Translations under genes and position numbers: made by a program
Notes under the pieces: model-generated
The model's database searches: none
Told to the model about the DNA's origin: nothing
Seen by the model: only the letters and a program-made list of their open reading frames with translations
Shown: positions 1 through 4,242 of the stretch, in pieces
Numbering within the stretch: position 1 is the first letter of the stretch
How the letters are laid out: each line of letters opens with the position of its first letter
NCBI GenBank assembly: GCA_018895765.1
Contig: JAHINX010000028.1
Coordinates: 1-8,829 of the forward strand
Source: Patescibacteria group bacterium
Lineage (GTDB): Bacteria; Patescibacteriota; Patescibacteriia; GCA-002772895
DNA: 8,829 bases
Direction of reading: 5' to 3'

Positions 1-37
1 AATTTGAAAAATATAAATTATTTGATGAATTATAGAC

Positions 38-625
38 TTATAAAAGTTTTTTCCCTTTTCTTTTAATTTTTTCAACCCATTTTTGTCTTTTTGCTTTTGT
101 TTTAAGCGACATGTGCCCTATTTTTGTTATACGCACTGGCTTTATGCCACATACTCCCAAAATCGCCTTTTTCATTAACTTAAAACCGTGATTTCCTATT
201 ACTAATTGATATATAAGAGGATGGGCATTCATGGTTACAATCAAATGCGCAGATTTATTTTTAAAACAAGGCTCTGTTATAACAACGTGGGGATTCTTTT
301 TATATCTAAGTGCAAACCCCTGCAAAAAAACCCTCTCAATAAAACCCTTTAGCAATGCTGGAACGCTCCCCCACCACAAAGGATAAACCAAAACCAAGTG
401 GTCTGCCCATTGTATGTCTTCTTGCGCTTTTTTTAAAACGGGCTCTAATTTTTGAGACGTGTTATAGCCCTTCCAAAGGATAGGATCAAATTTTAACTCT
501 CGCAGAACGATTTCTTTAAATTCCGCGCCGGAATTTTTAGCACCCTCAATATAAGCATCAGCAAGCACGTCACTAAAACTCCCCTTTCTGGGATGAGCCA
601 AGATAACCAATATTTTTTTTGCCAT
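38..625 (-). CDS. Flavodoxin-fold NAD(P)H oxidoreductase (quinone reductase-like)
   Basis: This 195-residue protein looks like the Flavodoxin_2 / NAD(P)H quinone oxidoreductase family (the KefF, MdaB and NQO1 type), cytosolic FMN or FAD enzymes that transfer two electrons from NAD(P)H to quinones or similar acceptors. Seen in the sequence: an N-terminal beta strand followed by His11-Pro12 and a Ser/Lys-rich phosphate loop (about 11-19), and the family hallmark YPLWWGSVPALLKGFIERV at 81-99, which contacts the flavin and begins the helix before the second half. An Asn-Ala-His stretch near 133-135 fits the later nucleotide-side loop. The C-terminus is strongly basic (Lys/Arg-rich from about 174). 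The length is normal for the family. It has its own promoter and is separated from the upstream tRNA locus by a hairpin terminator, so it is probably a single-gene unit. No clear Shine-Dalgarno precedes the ATG. Family is fairly sure; substrate is unknown. Confidence 0.88.
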   Translation of the reverse strand: MAKKILVILAHPRKGSFSDVLADAYIEGAKNSGAEFKEIVLRELKFDPILWKGYNTSQKLEPVLKKAQEDIQWADHLVLVYPLWWGSVPALLKGFIERVFLQGFALRYKKNPHVVITEPCFKNKSAHLIVTMNAHPLIYQLVIGNHGFKLMKKAILGVCGIKPVRITKIGHMSLKTKAKRQKWVEKIKRKGKKLL

Positions 626-661
626 ATTTCTAAAATTATTTTTTAATAATTATATATTTTT

Positions 662-690
662 ATTATACCATATAAATTATAATGCTAAAA
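662..690 (-). promoter_or_regulatory. Probable extended -10 promoter of the oxidoreductase gene
   Basis: On the minus strand a perfect TATAAT (662-667) is preceded by TGG, giving an extended -10 element. A recognisable -35 is lacking; the position 17 bases upstream (685-690) reads TTTTAG. The predicted start lies near 655, leaving about 30 bases of leader before the ATG at 625. It sits just downstream of a terminator hairpin, as expected for an independent gene. Confidence 0.5.
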
Positions 691-701
691 ACGCTTTTAT
701 T

Positions 702-726
702 AAAAAAACCCGAAACGGGCTTTTTT
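702..726 (-). terminator. Bidirectional intrinsic terminator after the tRNA locus
   Basis: A CCCG-AAA-CGGG hairpin (709-719) is flanked by seven A on the left and six T on the right, so it reads as a hairpin plus U-run on either strand. On the minus strand it would stop transcripts coming through the tRNA locus before the oxidoreductase promoter. Confidence 0.65.
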
Positions 727-858
727 AAATAACATAGATTGAGAGAAAAATAAAAAACAATGTGTTGTGTTTATGGTTATTTTGGAAACAATGTGACGGC
801 AATGCCCGTCGCGCAATTCTACAAACGGCTCAAAAAAAGCGTTTTTATAAAATTAAAA
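727..858. other. Intergenic spacer between tRNA locus and terminator
   Basis: No credible gene is seen here. It contains a small hairpin at 795-810 (GACGG / CCGTC with a six-base loop) that would lie in the 3' trailer of the tRNA transcript, perhaps as a processing or stability element. An open frame running through this stretch into the tRNA is a tRNA shadow. Confidence 0.4.
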
Positions 859-905
859 CGGAAGGGGAGGGATTCGAACCCTCGATACCTTTCGGTATAT
901 CCCGC
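859..905 (-). tRNA. 3' half of an interrupted class II tRNA (serine-like)
   Basis: On the minus strand this reads as the 3' part of a class II tRNA. In order: GCGGG (905-901), the 3' strand of the anticodon stem; a long variable arm with stem ATACC / GGTAT and a GAAA tetraloop; one unpaired C; T-arm GAGGG-TTCGAAT-CCCTC with all invariant T-loop bases; acceptor 3' strand CCCTTCC (866-860); and discriminator G73 (859). CCA is not encoded. G73 and the single unpaired base between variable stem and T-stem favour serine over leucine. Its acceptor strand is the exact complement of GGAAGGG at 1112-1106, and GCGGG pairs with CCCGC at 1084-1080. The matching 5' half therefore lies 172 bases upstream, on the other side of the complete tRNA-Ser(GGA). 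There is no anticodon in this half. Whether it matures or is a dead remnant cannot be told from sequence. Confidence 0.75.
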
Positions 906-922
906 CCTGCGAGACGTACCAT

Positions 923-936
923 ATTGACAATAAAAC
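923..936. repeat. Left arm of 14-bp inverted repeat flanking tRNA-Ser(GGA)
   Basis: ATTGACAATAAAAC here is the perfect reverse complement of 1021-1034. The arms abut the acceptor stem of the inner tRNA directly (G73 included), so the precursor could form an uninterrupted 21-bp helix, 7 bp of acceptor plus 14 bp of leader and trailer. Confidence 0.9.
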
Positions 937-1020
937 GGAGAGAGTGGGATTTGAACCCACGGTAAGTTTCCCTACACACGCTTTCCAAGCGTGCTCCTTA
1001 AACCGCTCGGACATCTCTCC
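936..1020 (-). tRNA. tRNA-Ser(GGA), complete, nested inside another tRNA
   Basis: This is a complete class II tRNA on the minus strand. Acceptor GGAGAGA (1020-1014) pairs perfectly with TCTCTCC (943-937); G73 is at 936 and CCA is not encoded. The D-arm has a three-base TCC/GGA stem. The anticodon stem is CACGC/GCGTG with loop TTGGAAA, giving anticodon GGA (984-986) for the serine codons UCC and UCU. The long variable arm GTAGG-GAAA-CTTAC is typical of serine, and the T-arm is GTGGG-TTCAAAT-CCCAC. All invariant positions look normal, so it should be functional. It lies between the two halves of an outer serine-like tRNA and is bracketed by a perfect 14-bp inverted repeat. No clear promoter of its own is visible; it would be transcribed with the outer halves from upstream of 1112 (a TTGAAA lies at 1153-1158, but a convincing -10 does not) and end at the 702-726 terminator. 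Confidence 0.95.
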
Positions 1021-1034
1021 GTTTTATTGTCAAT
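1021..1034. repeat. Right arm of 14-bp inverted repeat flanking tRNA-Ser(GGA)
   Basis: GTTTTATTGTCAAT is the perfect reverse complement of 923-936 and is immediately adjacent to the 5' end of the inner tRNA on the minus strand. On that strand it contains TTGACA, but it is only about five bases from the mature tRNA end, too close to serve as its -35 box. Confidence 0.9.
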
Positions 1035-1077
1035 CCTCTAGTAATCTAAATAATTCTTTAAATTTATTTCCTCCTTT

Positions 1078-1112
1078 AAGCGGGGCGCCATCGGCCACTA
1101 GGCGACCCTTCC
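1078..1112 (-). tRNA. 5' half of an interrupted class II tRNA (serine-like)
   Basis: The minus strand begins with acceptor strand GGAAGGG (1112-1106), then T8, C9 and a D-arm of GCC, an 11-base loop with A14 and G18G19, and GGC. The 5' side of the anticodon stem, CCCGC (1084-1080), and TT of the loop follow. From 1077 the sequence changes to AT-rich non-tRNA DNA. GGAAGGG is the exact complement of the acceptor 3' strand at 866-860, and CCCGC of GCGGG at 905-901. Together the halves make a complete class II body apart from the anticodon loop. There is one base more than usual between D-stem and CCCGC; the alternative stem CCCCG leaves a C-A mismatch with the 3' half. The anticodon is missing, so serine is inferred from the body and G73 only. 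Confidence 0.7.
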
Positions 1113-1164
1113 ATTTTGATTCATTAAAACTATTTTTAGTTTAACTTATTTTTTTCAAAAAGTC

Positions 1165-1194
1165 AACGGCTCAGACAATCTTGTCTGAGCCGTT
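1165..1194 (-). terminator. Strong hairpin terminator after the thioredoxin-like gene
   Basis: A perfect 13-bp stem, AACGGCTCAGACA (1165-1177) and its complement (1182-1194), encloses a four-base loop ATCT. It begins 23 bases past the stop codon of the 1218-2039 gene. On the minus strand it is followed after GAC by a short T-run. It separates the protein operon from the tRNA locus. Confidence 0.75.
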
Positions 1195-1217
1195 TATTTG
1201 ATAATATTAACTTTTTC

Positions 1218-2039
1218 CTATTCCTTGTTATATAGTACTTTTGTCCAGACGTTTTCATATACACCCATCAATTTAAGCCCATCTTCCCTAAATATATACG
1301 TGCCATCAGACTCAACCGTTCCAACCGTCTTCCATAGTTCGTTGAAATTTTGATACGCATTGAGATCTCCCATTAATAACATTGTCGGCGCATGTTTTAT
1401 TTGATATTTATTTAATAAATCTTTGCCCTCTGTTGTGGAAACATCAACTGTAGAGCTTGCCGTAGGAGTCATGACAAGATTTTGAAGCGCCACATCATGC
1501 AAGTGCACGTCATAACAACCGATGCATTTTTCATCAGTAAGATAGGTGATTTCAAATTCTCCGCGCACTTTGCCTTCTTCTATGCTATAGTATGGCGGAA
1601 AATAATTTTTATAGACAAACACATTATCATCGTATTGCCCGATATTTTCTTCGCTGAATAACTCATCAAGCTTTAGATCCTTTAAATCCCCTTTTACAAT
1701 AAAGGTTGGGAGATTCTTTATATCATAGGCCTTTATCAGCAAGTCGGCGTTTGTTTCATCTGAATTATATTCTTTTACTTTTTTGTATTTTACTCCGACT
1801 ACGCTCTCTAAAAAATCGCTTACCTGATAAATATCAAAGCAATTATCGCAATTTTCAGGCAAAATAACAATCAATTCCGCTTTCTTTGGTAAGTTTTTAA
1901 GTAATGCTTTCCCTTTTGCAAGCGCCGGACTGAAAAGCAAAATAGCTCCGCCCAAGAATGTGGCAACACAAATGAGAGCTAAGGTTAGGACAAATTTATT
2001 CGCTCCTTCATCTTGTTTTTTATATAAAAAATCGTACAT
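1218..2039 (-). CDS. Membrane-anchored protein with two thioredoxin-like domains
   Basis: This 273-residue protein is not one I can name. It starts with a short charged cytoplasmic tail and one hydrophobic helix (about 17-38), then a long soluble part likely outside the membrane. Two halves look related. Each begins with a strand and a CxxC motif (CDNC 64-67; CIGC 172-175) and later has a hydrophobic-Pro-Thr segment like a thioredoxin cis-proline loop (Leu-Pro-Thr at 110-112; Ala-Pro-Thr at 217-219), followed by a Gly-Asp-Leu and a downstream Phe/Leu-rich helix. That order is the thioredoxin signature, and the spacing (47 and 46 residues from the first cysteine to the proline) supports a duplicated domain. 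The likely role is thiol-disulfide chemistry or redox sensing at the cell surface; this is inference. It is the last gene of the operon, 47 bases after a 47-residue membrane ORF, and is closed by a strong hairpin. No clear Shine-Dalgarno is seen. Confidence 0.72.
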   Translation of the reverse strand: MYDFLYKKQDEGANKFVLTLALICVATFLGGAILLFSPALAKGKALLKNLPKKAELIVILPENCDNCFDIYQVSDFLESVVGVKYKKVKEYNSDETNADLLIKAYDIKNLPTFIVKGDLKDLKLDELFSEENIGQYDDNVFVYKNYFPPYYSIEEGKVRGEFEITYLTDEKCIGCYDVHLHDVALQNLVMTPTASSTVDVSTTEGKDLLNKYQIKHAPTMLLMGDLNAYQNFNELWKTVGTVESDGTYIFREDGLKLMGVYENVWTKVLYNKE

Positions 2040-2086
2040 ATTAAGATAAATTAGGGTTTAGGAGATAATGTATTTAGTTAAAAGAA

Positions 2087-2230
2087 TTATTGGCAAAAGA
2101 CTCCGGTTTTTATACTATATGCGATTATACCAACTTCAGCCAATACTAAAATCGCTAGTAAGACTACGATAAATAACAATACGTTAAGAAGAGTCCTCCT
2201 ATTTATTTTTATGCTTATGTTATCCGACAT
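2087..2230 (-). CDS. Small single-pass membrane protein, 47 residues
   Basis: This short frame lies in an otherwise empty 354-base gap. It encodes 47 residues: a polar start (MSDNISIKIN), two arginines at 11-12, a long hydrophobic helix (about 14-39, rich in Leu, Val and Ile) and a short tail ending in Gly-Val-Phe-Cys-Gln. The positive residues before the helix predict the N-terminus in the cytoplasm and the cysteine-bearing tail outside. Its ATG lies within the end of the preceding 40-codon ORF (11-base overlap), which suggests translational coupling; no Shine-Dalgarno is obvious. The next gene downstream encodes the extracytoplasmic CxxC protein. I do not recognise a family. Coding status rests on hydrophobic pattern, overlap and position. 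Confidence 0.55.
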   Translation of the reverse strand: MSDNISIKINRRTLLNVLLFIVVLLAILVLAEVGIIAYSIKTGVFCQ

Positions 2231-2342
2231 ATTTGTGACCAAGTATATAAATTATTAAAAGTTGTATTAAAACTAAAGCTAATACAAAAAGCACGAAAAG
2301 TACTATTGTGAGTTTATTCGAATTTAGTATTTTTTTAAACAT
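2220..2342 (-). CDS. Small single-pass membrane protein, 40 residues
   Basis: This 40-residue ORF begins MFKKILNSNK and continues as one hydrophobic helix (about 12-34) with a short tail ending Gly-His-Lys-Tyr-Val-Gly. A possible GGAAG ribosome-binding sequence precedes the ATG, but with only three bases of spacing. Its stop codon overlaps the start of the following 47-residue ORF by 11 bases in another frame. Both products share the same plan: Lys/Arg-bearing N-terminus, one membrane helix and a glycine-containing tail. They may be diverged duplicates, though identity is too low to claim this by eye. The function is unknown. A small hairpin lies just upstream at 2352-2369. Confidence 0.55.
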   Translation of the reverse strand: MFKKILNSNKLTIVLFVLFVLALVLIQLLIIYILGHKYVG

Positions 2343-2351
2343 AAACTTCCG

Positions 2352-2369
2352 GGACAAGAGATGTTGTCC
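2352..2369. promoter_or_regulatory. Small hairpin before the tiny membrane ORFs
   Basis: GGACAA (2352-2357) pairs with TTGTCC (2364-2369) around a six-base loop. It lies between the acidic-protein stop and the 40-codon ORF, just upstream of that ORF's possible ribosome-binding site. It has no U-run on the minus strand, so it is more likely an mRNA processing or translation element than a terminator. Chance is possible. Confidence 0.3.
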
Positions 2370-2393
2370 TTTATAAATTTTATTTATGTAAAT

Positions 2394-2723
2394 TTAGAAG
2401 CTCTTCTGACCGTCTTCTTCACCGGATTCTTCCACCGGTTCATCTTCGGACAAAGCCTCTTCTGTTGAGTCGTCTTCGGCCGATACTTCGGCTGAATCGT
2501 CCTCTAAAGGCGCTTCTTCCGAGGTCTCCACGGCCACTTCCTCTTCGCCCTCGGTATCTTCATCAGGAGCCGACATCTCCATTTTTTCTGAACCACCCTC
2601 TGTTTCATCTTCTGTCGTTTCTTCGGAAGATTCTTTTGAAGCATCGCCTTCCATTTCAGAAGATGATTCATCGTCTTTCGGCTTTTCCTCATTTTTACCG
2701 AAAATCTTTTCCCAAAATCCCAT
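2394..2723 (-). CDS. Acidic disordered protein with amphipathic N-terminus
   Basis: This 109-residue protein has two parts. Residues 1-10 (MGFWEKIFGK) form a short helix with Phe, Trp and Ile on one face and Lys on the other, like a peripheral membrane-binding helix. From about 12 to the end the chain is almost entirely Glu, Asp, Ser and Thr (roughly 45 of 109 residues acidic), with no predicted fold, no cysteine and no catalytic motif; it ends Gln-Lys-Ser-Phe. The role is unknown; a flexible, membrane-attached acidic tether or binding tail is one possibility. It starts 37 bases after lgt, so it is probably in the same operon. The codon bias of the acidic stretch produces long shadow frames on both strands that should not be called. 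Similar 'MGF...K.FG' starts are common among small hypothetical proteins, so the start is believable. Confidence 0.7.
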   Translation of the reverse strand: MGFWEKIFGKNEEKPKDDESSSEMEGDASKESSEETTEDETEGGSEKMEMSAPDEDTEGEEEVAVETSEEAPLEDDSAEVSAEDDSTEEALSEDEPVEESGEEDGQKSF

Positions 2724-2731
2724 ATTTTTTT

Positions 2732-2746
2732 ACCGCCAGCGCGTAA
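2732..2746. repeat. 15-base sequence also present inside gatA
   Basis: ACCGCCAGCGCGTAA occurs here, just upstream of the acidic-protein gene, and again at 5331-5345 within gatA. It is GC-rich compared with its surroundings. Confidence 0.5.
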
Positions 2747-2760
2747 CACAAATAATAATT

Positions 2761-3597
2761 TTATATATTGCGCTTTTTGGTTTTAATAATTAAGTAAGAC
2801 CCTAAGGCCACTAATAACATACTACCATACTGGCTTGGAATTAGTCCAGCTATCTTTGGCTCGTCAATACGCAAAAAGTCCAATAAAAACCTTCCTATTC
2901 CATAAATCAACAAAAAATTTTCTAAATATAGCTGTTTTACCTGTGGATAACTAATTTTTCGCTTGCCTTCCTGCGAAAAATTATCCCGAGCGAAGTCGAG
3001 GGATCTCGCGCCTTCCTGCGAAAAATTATCCCGAGCGGAGTCGAGGGATCTCTTCCTTAATATTAAAAAGTACATAAATAAAAACGCATTGAAAAGCATT
3101 AATAAATACCCGAGGTCAAACCGCGCGCCGTCCGGATATGCCAATGAAAATGGCATTGCTATTGTTTTTATTCCCGGATGGTCGTTTACTAAAAAGCATC
3201 CAATCCTGCCAATAGCAAGACCAAGAGGCAGAATAAAGGCGATTTTTTGCGCGTATTCATATAAATTAAGCTTTTTCTTCCGCAAATACAGAAGCATTGC
3301 AGAAGCGCCACCCAAAATACCCCCAAAAGAAGCCATCCCGCCTTCCCAAATCTTGAAAATATTTTTAAACGCCTCTAGCGTGTCGGGCGCATAAATCGCA
3401 ACATAAAAAAGCCGCGAACCAATTATTGCCCCTATAATAATGTATAGAGCAAGGTCTATGAACATATTCTTCTCTTTCGGATATTGCCTTACAAGAATGG
3501 CGAGAGTAATTAAAAAACCGAGAGATACAAAAAATCCCCAAGTATAAATCTTGATGGATCCGAGCTGGAGATATAGAAAGTGGAGATAGGGAATCAT
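2761..3597 (-). CDS. lgt: Prolipoprotein diacylglyceryl transferase
   Basis: Lgt is an integral membrane enzyme that moves diacylglycerol from phosphatidylglycerol to the lipobox cysteine of prolipoproteins, the first step in lipoprotein maturation. Numbering from the ATG at 3597: several hydrophobic helices, a GSRLF element near 60-64, the EGGMASFGG loop (85-93), the signature GRIGCF followed by N and D-H-P-G (130-142) with its essential arginine, and the late YGIGRFLLDFLR segment (232-243) that matches the conserved Arg and acidic region. The family's usual His in the Gly-rich loop is Phe here and the signature Asn is Cys, so it is a diverged copy. Residues 184-213 are two in-frame 15-residue copies encoded by a DNA tandem repeat, in a loop before the last helices. 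I chose the ATG at 3597 because it fits the family start. A GTG at 3618 adds seven residues and has AGGTG six bases upstream, so it is a real alternative. Confidence 0.92.
   Translation of the reverse strand: MIPYLHFLYLQLGSIKIYTWGFFVSLGFLITLAILVRQYPKEKNMFIDLALYIIIGAIIGSRLFYVAIYAPDTLEAFKNIFKIWEGGMASFGGILGGASAMLLYLRKKKLNLYEYAQKIAFILPLGLAIGRIGCFLVNDHPGIKTIAMPFSLAYPDGARFDLGYLLMLFNAFLFMYFLILRKRSLDSARDNFSQEGARSLDFARDNFSQEGKRKISYPQVKQLYLENFLLIYGIGRFLLDFLRIDEPKIAGLIPSQYGSMLLVALGSYLIIKTKKRNI
2952..2983. repeat. 11-bp inverted repeat at the edge of the lgt tandem repeat
   Basis: TAATTTTTCGC (2952-2962) and its exact complement (2973-2983) surround a 10-base loop. The right arm lies inside the first 45-bp repeat unit, so the inserted DNA has palindromic character. 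Confidence 0.7.
2965..3054. repeat. Two tandem 45-bp repeat units inserted in frame in lgt
   Basis: Units at 2965-3009 and 3010-3054 are nearly identical: one change (GCGAAG versus GCGGAG) over the first 43 bases, then different ends. Each is 15 codons, giving SLDSARDNFSQEG and SLDFARDNFSQEG in Lgt. Each contains an imperfect hairpin (ATCCC to GGGAT). The composition is more GC-rich than flanking lgt and the encoded peptide is charged and hydrophilic, unlike a membrane protein. This looks like a small palindromic repeat element tolerated in a loop, in the way Rickettsia palindromic elements sit in genes. Confidence 0.85.
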
Positions 3598-3618
3598 ATG
3601 AGAAAATTCAAAATTCAC

Positions 3619-3746
3619 CTAATTCACCTAATTTCTAATAAAATGTCAAAGGCGAAATACTAAAATTTCAAATAATAATTTTTTAGGCATTAGATATTTT
3701 TTGAATTGGACATTTTATTAGGTAAATTAGAAATTAGATGAATTAG
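3619..3746. repeat. Long imperfect inverted repeat between lgt and the upstream gene
   Basis: The left arm 3619-3647 (29 bases) matches the complement of the right arm 3709-3746 at 28 of 29 positions, except for a nine-base insertion in the right arm. The inner 12 bases, TAATAAAATGTC, are perfect. The arms are built from CTAATT-type units. It could form a cruciform or an mRNA stem with a 61-base loop ahead of lgt. Several AT-rich promoter-like hexamers occur but none is convincing. It occupies most of the 186-base gap between the upstream gene and the lgt ATG. Confidence 0.7.
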
Positions 3747-3783
3747 AAATTTTTATATATAAATTGATATAATGAGTTTTAAT

Positions 3784-4203
3784 TTATAACGCTCCCAATA
3801 TCTTTAATCCTTGTTTAAATTTATCCAACGCTTTTTGCGCTTCGGCTTGTGTTATCTTACGGTCTGTTTGGTGTACAAGATCATTCCGCAAAATATGAGC
3901 TTCCCAGATATTTTGAATTTTTGGATGGCGTGAAGCGGCAAAACGAAGGCGTTCTCCCATTGTTTCCCCCCTCATCCCTGCCTGTTTTAAAGCCGAGTCC
4001 ATCAATTTGTCAGCTTCAATTACAGACATTTTCCAGGAAAGTTCCGCATTGCTTTCAGCCAAGTCTTGCACTTCTTCCCATTTTTGTTTTATGCTTGCGG
4101 CCTCCGGCAAAACAGGCTTCCGCAAATTGCGGATAATAAAAAAACCGGCAACAAAAACGCCTATTGTTAACAAAATTAATAAAATGAAAAATAAGTTTGC
4201 CAT
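3784..4203 (-). CDS. Membrane-anchored protein with HEPN-like Rx4H motif
   Basis: This 139-residue protein begins with one strong transmembrane helix (about 4-24) followed by Arg/Lys, so the rest should be cytoplasmic. Residues 36-139 are predicted all-helical. The C-terminal part carries H-I-L-R106-N107-D-L-V-H111, which fits the R-(N/D/H)-x3-H pattern of HEPN domains, followed by an Ala/Lys-rich helix like the last HEPN helix. In HEPN RNases the Arg and His form the active site; related RN..(A/V)H proteins can be non-catalytic binding modules. I cannot tell which applies. There is no adjacent nucleotidyltransferase (MNT) or antitoxin gene of the usual kind, so a toxin role is not supported by context. 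It starts 39 bases after the zinc-finger gene and precedes lgt. The HEPN assignment is tentative, and it could simply be a lineage-specific hypothetical protein. Confidence 0.65.
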   Translation of the reverse strand: MANLFFILLILLTIGVFVAGFFIIRNLRKPVLPEAASIKQKWEEVQDLAESNAELSWKMSVIEADKLMDSALKQAGMRGETMGERLRFAASRHPKIQNIWEAHILRNDLVHQTDRKITQAEAQKALDKFKQGLKILGAL

Positions 4204-4242
4204 ATATTTAATCTCTGCTTTTTAAGCATTAATATAATTTAA

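Noticed and set aside
1..37. Possible partial gene at the left edge
   Set aside because: Only 37 AT-rich bases with no usable frame or motif.
923..1034. TTGACA in both arms of the tRNA-flanking repeat as -35 boxes
   Set aside because: On the minus strand the box is too close to the tRNA 5' end, and no -10 follows at 16-18 bases on either strand.
906..1077. Group I intron in the outer tRNA
   Set aside because: The usual insertion site is plausible, but there is too little sequence outside the inner tRNA and no recognisable catalytic core.
762..1144. Plus-strand open frames with GFEPS, WDLNPR and GFEPT peptides
   Set aside because: These peptides are what one gets from translating the antisense of tRNA T-arms; the frames overlap the tRNA locus and are not genes.
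2465..2749. Long frames on both strands over the acidic gene
   Set aside because: They arise from the repetitive Glu/Asp/Ser codons of the acidic protein and have low-complexity Pro/Leu- or Lys/Arg-rich products with no family features.
2941..2950. Perfect DnaA-box-like TTATCCACAG on the minus strand
   Set aside because: It is a single copy inside lgt coding sequence with no cluster, dnaA or AT-rich unwinding region nearby; probably chance.
3784..4203. HEPN toxin of a toxin-antitoxin pair
   Set aside because: There is no MNT-type antitoxin or defence gene next to it; neighbours are housekeeping genes and it has a membrane anchor.
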